From Yoonia sp. (GTDB lineage: Bacteria > Pseudomonadota > Alphaproteobacteria > Rhodobacterales > Rhodobacteraceae): a stretch of 64,000 nucleotides of DNA. Positions 8,446 to 18,606 of this stretch are shown piece after piece. Within the stretch, counting starts at the first letter, position 1, and each line of letters starts with the position of its first letter. Under the pieces are notes generated by a model. It did no database searches, was not told the DNA's origin, and saw only the letters and a program-made list of their open reading frames with translations. The stretch covers positions 31,958 through 95,957 of the forward strand of contig JAQXEG010000030.1 of NCBI GenBank assembly GCA_029250945.1, given 5' to 3'. Both the position numbers and the translations under genes were made by a program.

Positions 8446-8690
8446 CTCCTAGCCAGACTCCCCGTCTGGATTGGGTTGCATTTACGACGCTTACGCGCCG
8501 TTGATGGCAGGTCTCCTGACTTGCGGATCAGCGTTTGCCCGAACCTTCCCAAACCCGATCGGGTTCAGTGGTACGCATCGGGGTCACTCACCGCCTACAG
8601 TTGCGGGGGCAGTTACGGAATTGGCGCGTGTTCGCTCTTCCTTACCGTATTCCCTTTTCATCCCAGCCGCATATTCGACGACTGGAAACC
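8446..8690 (-). promoter_or_regulatory. Cobalamin riboswitch (AdoCbl class) with expression platform
   Basis: On the minus strand the hallmark B12-box sequence AAGTCAGGAGACCTGCC occurs near 8505-8521. It is preceded by the conserved core elements ACTGCCCCCGCAACTGTA (8593-8610), CCACTG and GGGAAGG. The aptamer spans about 8500-8690. Behind it a CCAGAC/GTCTGG hairpin (8453-8469) stands next to the AGGAG ribosome site at 8446-8450, so control is probably at translation initiation. It governs the DUF1636-ATPase-binding protein-permease operon, which should be off when cobalamin is plentiful. Confidence 0.93.
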
Positions 8691-8908
8691 ATCCCCCACA
8701 CTGTGAAATATACGCGTGAAATCGTCAAGAAAAGATCGCGACAGATCAGGCCCGTTCTGCGGCAAAACGGGCCATGCGTTGTCTGGCCACCGATAGTAGA
8801 CACCTTTTTACAACAACCGCCAGCAGATCACGGGCGCAGGTGATGTCTGCTTTTGTTATCATGCACCCCGTTCTATCGCGCAGCAACAAAGCGATAGGGC
8901 CGGATAAA

Positions 8909-9910
8909 ATGGCGCCAAAAAAGGCAAAGCAGCAGCCGTTCAACATCATGATCGTCGGTCAAGCCGGACGGTTGCAGTATGAGGCCCTCTTGTTCATGGC
9001 CAGCCTGCGCGCGATGACCCCTGACTTTGCGGGCCGCGTAATTGTGGCAGAACCCCAGCCCGGCCCCAAATGGGACAAAGACCCACGCATGTCCGCCGAT
9101 ATCCGCGAGGTGTTGTTGGGCCTTGGCGCGGAAATTGCCCCGTTCGAGTCCGCGCATTTCGGCCAGTCCTAATCCCTATAGCAAAAAGATCGAAGGCTTC
9201 GCAGCGATGCCCGCGGGCGAGCCGTTTGTCTTTTTCGATACCGATACGTTGATCACCGGCGATTTGATGATAGTGGGTTTGATTTCACCAAACCCGCCGC
9301 ATCCATGAAACGCGAAGGCACGTGGCCCGAAGAAGAGCTATACTTGCCCAGCTACTCCGCCATCTGGAAATCGCTTTATGACAAATTCGGGTTAGAATTT
9401 GAAAGCACGCGCGAACTGTCGCAGCCCGATGAATATTGGGAGCGCTACATGTATTTTAATGCGGGCTGGTTTTACGGCGCAGACCCAAAGGCATTTGGCG
9501 AACGGTTCCTTGAATATGCGCTGGCCGTACGCAACGATCGGCCTGATGCGCTGGTGATCCAATCCCTAGACCCGTGGCTGGACCAAGTGGTGCTGCCGCT
9601 GGTGATCCACAGCTTTGGCGGCGGGCGCCCTGCCCCAGCGCTGGACGGGTTGGATGGCGATGTGACCTGCCACTACCGCCTGCTGCCGCTGCTTTACGTC
9701 CGAGAAAGCGACCATGCCGTCGAGGTCATGGAAGACGTGGCCGCGCCAAACAAGATTAAGAAATGGCTCAAGCAATATGATGCGTTCAAGCGCATGATCT
9801 ATCAGGGCCGCGGCCAAAAGGTGCGCGCCATGTTTGACCGCAGCGATCTGCCGCCGCGCGAAAAGCAGATCCGCAACCGGGTCAAATCAGCCGATTTTTG
9901 GGTCCACTAG
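8909..9910 (+). pseudogene. Glycosyltransferase-like (nucleotide-diphospho-sugar) gene with two frameshifts
   Basis: The product would be about 333 residues, but the frame breaks twice. The first part (MAPKKAKQQPFNIMIVGQAG to HFGQS) ends at a TAA near 9170. The sense continues in another frame (NPYSKKIEGFAAMPAGEP, then the DxD-like FFDTDTLITGD) to about 9262, and returns to the first frame for the C-terminal 200 residues. One inserted base near 9170 and one lost G near 9260 explain both shifts. The DTD motif and overall pattern suggest a GT-A type transferase, at low certainty. The start at 9... is taken as the ATG at 8909. Decay or sequencing error are both possible. Confidence 0.65.
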
Positions 9911-9914
9911 CAGC

Positions 9915-9950
9915 CTTGAGGGCCAGCCCCCAAACCTCCGACATATTTAC
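9915..9950. repeat. Diverged inverted copy of the hairpin element (copy D)
   Basis: TTGAGGGCCAGCCCCCAAAC and the following CTCCGACATATTTA match the reverse complement of 1433-1472 with only a few changes. It lies between the convergent glycosyltransferase-like and VOC genes, where a shared terminator would be expected. Confidence 0.45.
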
Positions 9951-10360
9951 GCTTGGAAAATGCCATCGGTGTCGGCGAAACCTTTGACCTCGATCGGATT
10001 GCCGGATGGGTCACGAAAGAACATGGTCCATTGTTCGCCAGCCTCGCCCTTGAACCGCACCGACGGGGAGATGATGAAATCGGTTTGGCGATCTTCCAAC
10101 TGTCCGGCCAAAGCGGTCCAATCATCCAGCGGCAATACGATCCCGAAGTGGGGCATCGGCACCATATGTTCGCCGACCTTGCCCGTTGGCGCATTGGCAA
10201 ACGGCGTGCCCAGATGCAGGCTAAGCTGGTGACCGAAGAAATCGAAATCCACCCACGTATCGGTTGATCGCCCTTCGGTCGCGCCAAGTGCACCGGAATA
10301 AAATTCCCGTGCCTCGTCTAAATCGAGAACATGAAACGCGAGATGGAATGGTGGGAGCAT
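9947..10360 (-). CDS. VOC superfamily protein (glyoxalase/dioxygenase fold)
   Basis: 137 residues, one vicinal-oxygen-chelate module pair. The start LPPFHLAFHVLDLDEAREFY carries the first metal-ligand His of the fold, and the end FRDPSGNPIEVKGF has the conserved Glu position. Such proteins isomerise, cleave or sequester small molecules in the cytoplasm; substrate is unknown. It is divergent from metY. Confidence 0.82.
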   Translation of the reverse strand: MLPPFHLAFHVLDLDEAREFYSGALGATEGRSTDTWVDFDFFGHQLSLHLGTPFANAPTGKVGEHMVPMPHFGIVLPLDDWTALAGQLEDRQTDFIISPSVRFKGEAGEQWTMFFRDPSGNPIEVKGFADTDGIFQA

Positions 10361-10450
10361 AGCTTGATCCTTTTGACAGATGCCCGTTGCGGGCAGGTTT
10401 CATTTACCATTACTGTGCAACAACGCAATTTTTTAACGGAGACAGCCCCG

Positions 10451-11743
10451 ATGTCTAATGAAGCAACCTATGGTTTCGACACGCTGCAAATTCACGCAGG
10501 CGCCCGCCCCGACCCCGCGACAGGATCACGTCAGGTCCCGATTTACCAAACGACAGCCTATGTGTTTCGCGATGCCGATCACGCCGCCGCACTCTTTAAC
10601 CTGCAAGAAGTCGGCTATATCTATTCGCGCCTGACCAACCCAACCGTCGCCGCATTGCAAGAACGCGTTGCCACGCTCGAGGGCGGCGCGGGCGCTGTTT
10701 GCTGTTCATCGGGTCACGCGGCGCAATTGATGGCGCTGTTCCCGCTAATGACACCGGGCAAGAACATCGTTGTGTCCACGCGCCTTTATGGCGGCACGGT
10801 CACGCAGTTTAGCCAGACAATCAAACGCTTTGGCTGGTCCGCGAAATTTGTCGATTTTGACGATGCAGACGCGGTCGCCGCAGCCATCGATGACGACACC
10901 CGCGCGGTATTCTGCGAGGCGGTCGCCAACCCCGGCGGTCACATCACCGATCTGGACGCAATCTCGGCCGTATCCGACGCCGCTGGCATTCCGCTGATCG
11001 TGGATAACACGACCGCCACACCATACCTGTGCCGCCCGATTGAGCATGGCGCCACATTGGTTGTGCATTCGACCACGAAATATCTGACCGGCAACGGCAC
11101 CGTCATGGGTGGCTGCGTTGTCGACAGTGGCAAATTCGACTGGACCGCGAACGACAAATTCCCATCCCTGTCAGAGCCAGAGCCCGCGTACCACGGCCTC
11201 AAGTTCGCCGAAACATTCGGGCCATTAGCGTTCACATTCCACGGTATCGCCATTGGTCTGCGTGATCTGGGCATGACGATGAACCCGCAAGCCGCGCACT
11301 ACACGCTGATGGGGATTGAAACCCTGTCGCTGCGTATGGAACGCCACGTGGAAAACGCGGTGAAAATCGCCACTTGGTTGGAAAACGACCCGCGCGTTGA
11401 TTACGTGACCTACGCCGGTCTGCCATCATCGCCTTATAACAAGCTGGTGCCAAAAATCTGCCCCAAGGGCGCGGGTGCGCTGTTCACCGTCGCCGTGAAA
11501 GGTGGCTATGACGCCTGCATCAAACTTGTTGATAACCTTGAGATTTTCAGCCACGTCGCCAACCTTGGCGATGCACGTAGCTTGATCATTCACTCGGCCA
11601 GCACGACCCACCGCCAGCTAACTGCAGAACAGCAAGAGGCCGCGGGCGCAGGTCCGGGCATCGTGCGCCTGTCTATCGGGATCGAGGATGCGGATGACCT
11701 GATCGCTGATCTGGATCAGGCCCTGTCCAAGGCCGCCAGCTAA
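10451..11743 (+). CDS. metY: O-acetylhomoserine sulfhydrylase (MetY type)
   Basis: 430 residues from the ATG at 10451; the frame extends upstream to 10331 but that part is not protein-like and overlaps the divergent VOC gene. It is a fold-type I PLP enzyme of the Cys/Met metabolism family. ETVTQFS-type positions include YGGTVTQFSQTIKRFG, VDNTTATPYLCRPIEHG, and the PLP lysine in VVHSTTKYLTGNG near residue 209. The length and IQIHAG-like N-terminus (LQIHAGARPDPATGSRQVP) fit MetY rather than cystathionine synthase. It makes homocysteine directly from O-acetylhomoserine and sulfide. I saw no clear SAM riboswitch upstream. Confidence 0.9.
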   Translation: MSNEATYGFDTLQIHAGARPDPATGSRQVPIYQTTAYVFRDADHAAALFNLQEVGYIYSRLTNPTVAALQERVATLEGGAGAVCCSSGHAAQLMALFPLMTPGKNIVVSTRLYGGTVTQFSQTIKRFGWSAKFVDFDDADAVAAAIDDDTRAVFCEAVANPGGHITDLDAISAVSDAAGIPLIVDNTTATPYLCRPIEHGATLVVHSTTKYLTGNGTVMGGCVVDSGKFDWTANDKFPSLSEPEPAYHGLKFAETFGPLAFTFHGIAIGLRDLGMTMNPQAAHYTLMGIETLSLRMERHVENAVKIATWLENDPRVDYVTYAGLPSSPYNKLVPKICPKGAGALFTVAVKGGYDACIKLVDNLEIFSHVANLGDARSLIIHSASTTHRQLTAEQQEAAGAGPGIVRLSIGIEDADDLIADLDQALSKAAS

Positions 11744-11779
11744 ACCAACCTTAGGCGGCCCGTGCCAGATGCGGGCCGC

Positions 11780-12481
11780 TTATTCAGCTAGACCCCAAGT
11801 GATTGCCACGATCGCGTTGATCGTCAGCTCACCCGCCGCGATGGGGACAGAACGGCTCATGCTGTCAAATGCGGCTTCGGCCATCATTGGCATCGGCCTG
11901 TGAGAAGCGCCCCCTTCTGATATCGACATGATCTGCCCCACGGATACGCCAGCGGCATCCGTAAACACTTGCGCCTTTTGCAATGCATCAGCAACCGCGG
12001 CGCGGCGGGCGGCATCCAGATGCGGCGCCTTATCGGCCACATCGAACCGCAGGCCATTCATCTGGCTGGCCCCGTCGCGCACAACAGCGTCGAGCACTTG
12101 GCCCAGATCATCCAGCGCATAAACCTGCACCTGCACATCTGCATAGATTGCGTAACCCACGACCTTGCGCGGGGCGTCATTGTCACGGCTGAACCGCTGA
12201 TCAAGCCGAAGCGATCCAGTTTGCATATGCTCCTCTGCGATACCCGCTTGCATTAGCCGGTCCATGACGGCGGCCATTGCCACGCTTATCATCTCCATGG
12301 CGTCAGCGGCTGTTTTCGCCTCTTGGGCCATACCGATAATGATATGTGCCATGTCGGGGGCAACTGCAATTTGCCCTGTGCCTGTCAGACTGATGTGCGG
12401 CGTAGCACTTTCGGCCAGCGCCGTCGTCGCCCCCATGCCAGATGCGCAGATTGCCGCCGCCAAAACCATTCTTCGCCACAT
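11780..12481 (-). CDS. SIMPL domain (DUF541) periplasmic protein
   Basis: 233 residues from the ATG at 12481 (AAAGGA upstream). A signal peptide MWRRMVLAAAICASG...ALAES is followed by ISLTGTGQIAVAPDMAHIIIGM, the typical first strand of SIMPL/YggE proteins, and by VGYAIYADVQVQV in the middle. These proteins assemble into ring-like periplasmic oligomers and have been tied to oxidative stress, without a defined reaction. The gene is divergent from the 739-residue protein gene. Confidence 0.85.
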   Translation of the reverse strand: MWRRMVLAAAICASGMGATTALAESATPHISLTGTGQIAVAPDMAHIIIGMAQEAKTAADAMEMISVAMAAVMDRLMQAGIAEEHMQTGSLRLDQRFSRDNDAPRKVVGYAIYADVQVQVYALDDLGQVLDAVVRDGASQMNGLRFDVADKAPHLDAARRAAVADALQKAQVFTDAAGVSVGQIMSISEGGASHRPMPMMAEAAFDSMSRSVPIAAGELTINAIVAITWGLAE

Positions 12482-12646
12482 ATCGCTGATCCTTTTGATC
12501 CATAACGTTCCAATTGCGCCAAGAATGCACGCCATTCAGGCCCCATGCACCTGCAAATACTTGGATGTGGCATAATCTTGCTATAGGTATCATTGCGCGT
12601 GATGCGCCGATTTCGTCGGATGGCTTCAATGTGTTAGAGCGTAGAT

Positions 12647-14866
12647 ATGACAACGAATTTTGCCCTGTCCCTTTCATCTGATAGTATCCGCCTTTTGCAC
12701 CGCGTGGCAGACGGCTGGCATTTGGTGTCGGAAACCGAACTGGACGTGCCCGACCTTGGCGGGGCGCTGACCCAAATGCGCGAGGATGCGCTGGCGTTGG
12801 AACCGGGCGGGCTTCGGACGAAGGTGTTGATCCCAACGTCACAGATCAAATTCGTCACACTCGAAACCGCCCAGACCAGCCTTGACGATGTCATGGCCGC
12901 ACTTGAGGGCGCGACCCCCTATGCGACCAGCGATCTGGTGGTTGATTTCGATCGCAACGGCGGGCGCACCTTCATCGCTGCCGTCGCCAGAGAGACGCTG
13001 GACGAGGCAGAAGGTTTCGCCAAACAATACGACTTTGCCCCGGTCAGTTTTGCCGCTGTGCCGAACCCAATGACATTCGGGTCAGAGGTGTTCTTTGGCC
13101 CCACCAGTATCGCCGCAACGTTGACCGACACGCCTATCACGCGTGATGCACAGCCCGTCGTCGTCACAGGCACCGCCACAATGCCCGCCGCACCGCTCGC
13201 GCCAGAGGACGTGCCTGTCTTTGCGCCGCGCCCAAGCGAAACGCCAGCGGTCACCCCCAAAATTAGCAGGACACCAACGCCGGAAGTGGCCCCGCCCGTC
13301 GTCGCAGCGCCCCAGGTCACGGCACCAGTAGCGCCGGAGGATCAACCCGCCGCCGAAATCGCCGCCTTTGCATCCACAAGGTCCGCAGGTGCGGCCCCGC
13401 CAAAAGAACCAGCCGCGAAAAAGCCAAGCCGCGCAGACCGCAAAGCTGAAAAAGCAGCCGCATTTGCGACCAAACAGGCCCAGCCCGTGCGCGGCAAGCC
13501 TAAATTCCTAGGGCTGATCTTGACCGCGATCCTGATCCTGCTCATGGCGCTGGTCGCACTTTGGGCATCAACGCTGTCCGAGGAAGACGTCGCCAACTGG
13601 TTCGGATTTGGCACAGGCGGGATCGTTGAAACCGCAGAAATACCGCCCCCCGACATTGTCCCTGCCACAGCGCCTATCGACACTGCGACAGTCACCCCCG
13701 AAGTGGCCGAAGAATCCGCGCTCCCGCAATTGCGCGAAACCGTGCTTGGCCGTGTGCTAAGCCCTGCTGAGGCCGCGCGCATCTACGCCGCGACAGGTGT
13801 CTGGCAACGCGCACCGCGCCTGCCGCTGAAACCCACGACCAGCGCACTGACCGTCAACCGACCCAGATTTGCCCGTTCTGCGGCGTCTGCTCCGCAACCT
13901 GCCCTGCCGCAGGTTGTCGACCAGCTGCCCGATCTGACGTTTCTGGCCCCAATCAATCCACCCGCCTTTGGGTCTGACTTTGCCCGCGACACGAACGGCT
14001 TTATCCTTGCCACGCCAGAAGGGACCATGACGCCGCAAGGCGCATTTGTGATCGCGGGTGCACCGCCACGCAAACCGCCCCTGCGCAAACCAATTATCGC
14101 CGAACCCGTCGTGCCAGAAGCCCTGCCCGACGCGCCCGACGGTGTTGTGGTTATCGCGGGTCGTCCAACGAAAACCCCGCCAGTGCGGCCCGCATTCGCC
14201 CCGCGGGAACCAGCCGTAGAAACACCTGCACCTCTGCCAGAAATCGCAGGTTTCCGACCCAAATTGCGACCAGCAAGCCTTGCGCCCGTTGCGCCAATTG
14301 CACCAGAGCTGACCGTGGCCGAGGCAGGTAAACGCCCCAAATCGCGCCCCGCTGGCCTTGCGCCCGCACCCGTACCCGAGGCACCAACGCCCGATATCAC
14401 AGATGTGGTCGCCGCCATCGCCGCCGCCGTCCCCGAAAGCCCGTTTGTCACACCAACAGCCCGCGCTGTCGCGGCATCATCACGGCCCGACACCCGCCCG
14501 CGCAACTTTGCCAGTGTCGTGTCCCGCGCCCGTGACCAAGCAGCCCAGCAAGCCGCCCGCGCCGCAAGCGCCCAACCGGCCGTCCGCGCATCTAGCCAAC
14601 CCGCCCGCCCGTCCGGCAACACACCCGGCAGCGTCGCCAAGGCCGCGACCCTCGACAACGCGATCCGCCTGCGTGACGTCAACCTGATCGGTGTGTACGG
14701 GCGGCCCAATAACCGTCGCGCCCTCGTTCGGTTGGGCAATGGGCGCTACTTAAAGGTCGAGATCGGCAGCCGCCTCGACGGAGGGCGTGTCACCGCGATT
14801 GGTGACAGCGCGCTCAACTACGTCAAACGGGGCAAAACCATCGCCCTGCAACTGCCTTCGGGATAA
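12647..14866 (+). CDS. 739-residue bitopic protein: GspL/PilM-like N-terminus, Pro/Ala-rich stalk, GspC/PilP-like C-terminus
   Basis: Residues 1-160 look like the first half of an actin-like GspL/PilM cytoplasmic domain (FALSLSSDSIRLLHRV, then TKVLIPTSQIKFVTLE). A low-complexity Pro/Ala/Lys stretch follows, then one membrane span near 285-308 (FLGLILTAILILLMALVALW). The outside part is long and Pro-rich with short imperfect repeats (FRPKLRPASLAP, KRPKSRPAGLAP). The last 70 residues form a compact domain (DVNLIGVYGRPNNRRALVRL to LNYVKRGKTIAL) that resembles the HR/PilP domain of secretion and pilus systems. No secretin, ATPase or pseudopilin gene is near. Orthologues seem typical of Rhodobacteraceae; the role is unknown. 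The domain assignments are by eye. Confidence 0.8.
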   Translation: MTTNFALSLSSDSIRLLHRVADGWHLVSETELDVPDLGGALTQMREDALALEPGGLRTKVLIPTSQIKFVTLETAQTSLDDVMAALEGATPYATSDLVVDFDRNGGRTFIAAVARETLDEAEGFAKQYDFAPVSFAAVPNPMTFGSEVFFGPTSIAATLTDTPITRDAQPVVVTGTATMPAAPLAPEDVPVFAPRPSETPAVTPKISRTPTPEVAPPVVAAPQVTAPVAPEDQPAAEIAAFASTRSAGAAPPKEPAAKKPSRADRKAEKAAAFATKQAQPVRGKPKFLGLILTAILILLMALVALWASTLSEEDVANWFGFGTGGIVETAEIPPPDIVPATAPIDTATVTPEVAEESALPQLRETVLGRVLSPAEAARIYAATGVWQRAPRLPLKPTTSALTVNRPRFARSAASAPQPALPQVVDQLPDLTFLAPINPPAFGSDFARDTNGFILATPEGTMTPQGAFVIAGAPPRKPPLRKPIIAEPVVPEALPDAPDGVVVIAGRPTKTPPVRPAFAPREPAVETPAPLPEIAGFRPKLRPASLAPVAPIAPELTVAEAGKRPKSRPAGLAPAPVPEAPTPDITDVVAAIAAAVPESPFVTPTARAVAASSRPDTRPRNFASVVSRARDQAAQQAARAASAQPAVRASSQPARPSGNTPGSVAKAATLDNAIRLRDVNLIGVYGRPNNRRALVRLGNGRYLKVEIGSRLDGGRVTAIGDSALNYVKRGKTIALQLPSG

Positions 14867-14883
14867 GCCAGCAATAGGGCGTC

Positions 14884-16746
14884 ATGGAAAACTTTCTTTT
14901 CCAAGCAACGATTTACCTTGGTGCCGCAGTTATTGCGGTGCCGCTAGCAGCGCGGCTCGGCCTTGGGTCTGTGCTGGGTTATCTTGGTGCGGGTATCATT
15001 ATCGGCCCAGTTTTTGGCCTTGTCGGAACAGAGGCGAAAGACATCCAGCATTTCGCCGAATTTGGCGTTGTGATGATGCTGTTCCTGATCGGGTTAGAGT
15101 TAGAGCCGCGCGCGCTTTGGGCCATGCGGCGCAAGCTGGTTGGCTTGGGTGGGCTACAAATTCTGGTGACGTTTGCGGCCATTATGGTTGCGGCACTTTT
15201 GCTCGGGTTTGACGCGCAAACGGGTGCTGCCATAGGCATGATTTTCGCCCTGTCATCCACCGCGATTGTCCTGCAAACCCTGCATGAAAAGGGGTTGATG
15301 GGCACACAAGGCGGGCGCTCTGTGTTTTCGGTTCTGCTAACCCAAGACATCGCGGTGATCCCGATGCTGGCCCTGTTGCCGTTGCTGGTCGTCGCGGCCC
15401 CCATGACCCTGTCACCTGACGGATCGCTGATGCGGTTGGCCGAGGCCGAGGATGCCCATCATAGCCTCAGCCTTGTGGACGGGTTGCCCGGTTGGGGCGT
15501 GACCCTTGTGACATTGGGTGCGGTCGCCGCGATCATCCTCGTCGGCGTGTTCCTGACACGTCCGGTTTTCCGCTATATCCACCACGCCAATTTGCGTGAA
15601 ATGTACACCGCCCTCGCCCTGCTTATGGTGGTGTCGATCTCCGTGCTGATGTCGATGGTCGGTATATCGCCTGCGCTTGGCACCTTTTTGGCGGGTGTTG
15701 TGCTGGCCAACTCTGAATTTCGCCACGAACTCGAAAGCGACCTTGAACCGTTCAAGGGGCTGCTGCTGGGGCTGTTTTTTATCACGGTCGGGGCCGGCAT
15801 TGATTTCGCACTGCTCGCAGAACAACCGATGTTCATCGTCGGGGCGACACTCGCCGTCATCTTGATCAAGGGCGTGATCCTGTTCGGCCTGTCGGTCGTT
15901 TTCGCGATGGGGGGCAAGGATCGCTGGCTCTTTGTCCTAAGCCTCGCGCAAGCGGGCGAATTCGGCTTCGTGCTGTTGTCATTCTCAGTTCAACAAGGGA
16001 TTGTGGGGAACGCGCTGTCATCCACTCTTTTGCTTATCATCGCCCTGTCGATGCTGGTCACCCCACTCTTGTTCATCATTTATGACCAATTGGGAAAACG
16101 CCTGTCTGACACCGATCATGAGGCCGCCGATGACGTCGACACGCAAGGCACCGTGATCATCGCAGGCATCGGGCGCTTTGGGCAGATTGTGAACCGTTTG
16201 GTGCAATCGGCGGGGTTTTCGACCGTGGCCATCGACAACGATCTGCGCACTGTGCAGATGATGCGCAAATTAGGGTTTCGCGGCTTCTTTGGTGATCCAA
16301 CGCGGCCCGACCTGCTGAACGCGGCGGGGCTGGATGAGGCGAGAATTCTGGTCACCGCGATTGATGATCGGGCATCCGCCGTCAAGCTTGTGACCTTTGT
16401 GCGCAAGGCGCGTCCTGATATCCATATCATTGCCCGCGCCCGCGACCGTGTGCATGTCTATGAACTCTATGCCGCAGGTGCCAACGATATTATCCGAGAG
16501 ACTTTTGACGGGTCATTACGGGCCGGACGCTACGCGCTTGAAAACCTTGGCCTATCGGAATTCGAGGCCGCAGAAGCCACGCAAATGTTCTATGATCACG
16601 ACCGCGCCACAGTGCGCGAGCTGGCGGAACTGTGGAAGCCGGGTGTCGCGCTGGCCGATAATCCGACCTATGTGGCGCGCGCAAAAGAGCTGAACAATGA
16701 CCCTGAAACAGCCCTTGCCGCGCGCACCCCAAAAGGTGACAGTTAG
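14884..16746 (+). CDS. KefB/KefC-type monovalent cation:proton antiporter (CPA2)
   Basis: 620 residues. The N-terminal 380 residues form the 12-13 membrane segments of the Na/H exchanger fold ([48 protein letters not shown]). Then comes a cytoplasmic TrkA-N (RCK) domain near 405-520 with the nucleotide-binding turn [16 protein letters not shown]. This is the layout of Kef potassium efflux systems, which are gated by glutathione adducts in enterobacteria. No KefF/KefG partner is adjacent. It follows the 739-residue protein gene by 17 bases and may share its transcript. Confidence 0.92.
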   Translation: MENFLFQATIYLGAAVIAVPLAARLGLGSVLGYLGAGIIIGPVFGLVGTEAKDIQHFAEFGVVMMLFLIGLELEPRALWAMRRKLVGLGGLQILVTFAAIMVAALLLGFDAQTGAAIGMIFALSSTAIVLQTLHEKGLMGTQGGRSVFSVLLTQDIAVIPMLALLPLLVVAAPMTLSPDGSLMRLAEAEDAHHSLSLVDGLPGWGVTLVTLGAVAAIILVGVFLTRPVFRYIHHANLREMYTALALLMVVSISVLMSMVGISPALGTFLAGVVLANSEFRHELESDLEPFKGLLLGLFFITVGAGIDFALLAEQPMFIVGATLAVILIKGVILFGLSVVFAMGGKDRWLFVLSLAQAGEFGFVLLSFSVQQGIVGNALSSTLLLIIALSMLVTPLLFIIYDQLGKRLSDTDHEAADDVDTQGTVIIAGIGRFGQIVNRLVQSAGFSTVAIDNDLRTVQMMRKLGFRGFFGDPTRPDLLNAAGLDEARILVTAIDDRASAVKLVTFVRKARPDIHIIARARDRVHVYELYAAGANDIIRETFDGSLRAGRYALENLGLSEFEAAEATQMFYDHDRATVRELAELWKPGVALADNPTYVARAKELNNDPETALAARTPKGDS

Positions 16747-17753
16747 GCGTCGCTGACGCCTGCCTCGGCGAATGTTGCCATGCCGGAATGACAGGCCACC
16801 GCCGCCTTCAGGATACCTATCGCCAACGCGCCGCCGGACCCTTCACCAAGCCGCAGGCCAAGCGCCAAAAGCGGCTCTTTCCCGATGCCATCAAGTAGAC
16901 GGCGATGCGCGCCCTCTGCGCTCAGATGCCCGGCAACCGTGTGATCCAGCGCGCCATCGTGGGCCTTGTGTAAGGCCGCCGCAGCCGCCGAACAAATGAA
17001 CCCGTCCAAGATGACAGGAATGCGGTGCGCCCGCGCCGCCGCAATCGCACCAGCCATCGCGGCCAGTTCGCGCCCGCCCAAACAACGCAACGCGTTCAGC
17101 GGATCGGTCGTATCGTGCAACGCCAAACCGCGTGCGACGACGTCTGTTTTGCGGGCCAGACCCGCATCATCAACGCCAGTCCCGCGCCCTGTCCAATCCG
17201 CCGGATCACCGCCCAGAACGGCCGCAGCCACAGCGGCGGCAGAGGTCGTGTTGCCGATCCCCATCTCGCCAGTCACCAGCAGATCCGACGCCGGATCAAC
17301 CGCGTTCCAGCCAGTTTGTAAGGCGTCCACAAAAGCGGCCTCAGTCATTGCAGGGGCAGTCGTAAAATCAGCAGTGGGTGTTTCAAGATCCAGCGCGTGT
17401 ACATCCATCTTGGCCCCAAACGCCTTGGATAGTTGGTTGATCGCCGCACCACCATGTTCAAAATTTGCGACCATCTGCACCGTTACTTCGGGCGGGAACG
17501 CAGACACGCCTTGGGCGCAAACGCCGTGGTTGCCCGCGAAAATGATCACCTGCGGCGCGTTGATTGTAGGCCGCGCATCGCCGCGCCAACCCGCATACCA
17601 GATCGCAATATTCTCTAGCCGACCCAAGGCACCTGGTGGCTTGGTCAATTGGCTGTTGCGGTCTGTGGCGCCCGCATGGGCATCCGCATCTACCGCAGGG
17701 GCCGCAGCCAAAACGTCACGAAATTCTTGAACTGTGGAAAATGGCGCTGACAT
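16743..17753 (-). CDS. cobT: CobT, nicotinate-nucleotide:dimethylbenzimidazole phosphoribosyltransferase
   Basis: 336 residues from the second of two adjacent ATGs (17756/17753), which has GAGGA at a better distance; a longer frame runs into the divergent cobS and is rejected. Family motifs are [13 protein letters not shown] near the N-terminus, FAGNHGV, and [15 protein letters not shown]; the C-terminal [12 protein letters not shown] is also typical. CobT makes alpha-ribazole phosphate, the lower ligand precursor of cobalamin. It is back to back with cobS, and its 3' end overlaps the kef-type gene end by four bases. Confidence 0.95.
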   Translation of the reverse strand: MSAPFSTVQEFRDVLAAAPAVDADAHAGATDRNSQLTKPPGALGRLENIAIWYAGWRGDARPTINAPQVIIFAGNHGVCAQGVSAFPPEVTVQMVANFEHGGAAINQLSKAFGAKMDVHALDLETPTADFTTAPAMTEAAFVDALQTGWNAVDPASDLLVTGEMGIGNTTSAAAVAAAVLGGDPADWTGRGTGVDDAGLARKTDVVARGLALHDTTDPLNALRCLGGRELAAMAGAIAAARAHRIPVILDGFICSAAAAALHKAHDGALDHTVAGHLSAEGAHRRLLDGIGKEPLLALGLRLGEGSGGALAIGILKAAVACHSGMATFAEAGVSDA

Positions 17754-17829
17754 CATGTCCTCATTGCGATTAGGGTCAGCCCTGTCTAACGCAGACTGAC
17801 CAGATGAAAAGACCACAAGGGGCAAGATA

Positions 17830-18606
17830 GTGACCGATTCCGACACAAACCCGACCTTGGCCGCCAGTGACGTTGGTGCAGCCATTGGCCTGCTGACCCG
17901 TATCCCCGTGCGCGTTGACATGGACCGTGCGACCGCGCGCGGTGCCAAGGCCGCGTGGGCCTACCCCATCGCGGGTCTGACCGTAGGGTTCTTAGTCGGG
18001 ATCGTTGGGATTGGTGCTTCCTTGCTTGGCGTCCCTGCCCCGCTTGCGGCTGCCCTTGGGCTTGCCGTCGGGATCATCGTGACGGGTGCCATGCACGAAG
18101 ACGGGCTGGCCGATACCGCCGATGGACTTTGGGGTGGGTGGGACCCCGAAGGGCGGCTCAAGATCATGAAGGACAGCTATATCGGGGCCTATGGGGTCAT
18201 TGCGATTGTGCTGTCGCTGCTGATCCGCTGGATGATCCTGACCACCCTAATTGATGCGGACGGTGGCCTGTGGATGATCATCGCTATCGCAGCCCTTAGC
18301 CGGACCGCGATGGTGGTACTGATGACGTGGCTACCAAATGCGCGGACCGGCGGGCTAAGCCGTGCGGTTGGGCGGCCTGACAAAATGACAGCCGTGATCG
18401 CAGCAGCGATTGGCGGCGGTTTCGCAATCATCAGCTTGGGTGGCACGATCATCATCGCCGCAGGCATCACCGTGCTGGCGACACTTGGCTGTGGGATTAT
18501 CGCGCGGGCCAAGATCGGCGGGCAAACCGGCGATATCCTTGGCGCGACGCAACAGATTTGCGAAATGGGGTTGGGGATCGGGCTGATCTGCGCCCTAGCA
18601 CTGTAA
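17830..18606 (+). CDS. cobS: CobS, adenosylcobinamide-GDP ribazoletransferase
   Basis: 258 residues, starting at GTG with AAGGGG seven bases upstream. A hydrophobic membrane protein with the family motif [16 protein letters not shown] near residue 78-93, whose Asp residues bind metal and substrate. CobS joins adenosylcobinamide-GDP to alpha-ribazole, the last assembly step of cobalamin. cobT and cobS diverge from a 76-base gap, which must hold both promoters. No riboswitch is visible in that gap. Confidence 0.94.
   Translation: MTDSDTNPTLAASDVGAAIGLLTRIPVRVDMDRATARGAKAAWAYPIAGLTVGFLVGIVGIGASLLGVPAPLAAALGLAVGIIVTGAMHEDGLADTADGLWGGWDPEGRLKIMKDSYIGAYGVIAIVLSLLIRWMILTTLIDADGGLWMIIAIAALSRTAMVVLMTWLPNARTGGLSRAVGRPDKMTAVIAAAIGGGFAIISLGGTIIIAAGITVLATLGCGIIARAKIGGQTGDILGATQQICEMGLGIGLICALAL

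Noticed and set aside
10361..10450. SAM-type riboswitch before metY
   Set aside because: Only a short GCCCG/CGGGC hairpin and a TTGACA are seen; no conserved SAM-II or SAM/SAH core.
13783..14739. 318-codon minus-strand open frame opposite the 739-residue protein
   Set aside because: Its Arg/Gly/Ala-rich sequence mirrors the Pro/Ala-rich plus-strand gene in GC-rich DNA; no start site or family.
16966..17730. 254-codon plus-strand frame opposite cobT
   Set aside because: Shadow of cobT; Ser/Ala/Pro-rich without motifs.
17754..17829. Second cobalamin riboswitch between cobT and cobS
   Set aside because: The gap is 76 bases and lacks the B12-box, too short for the aptamer.
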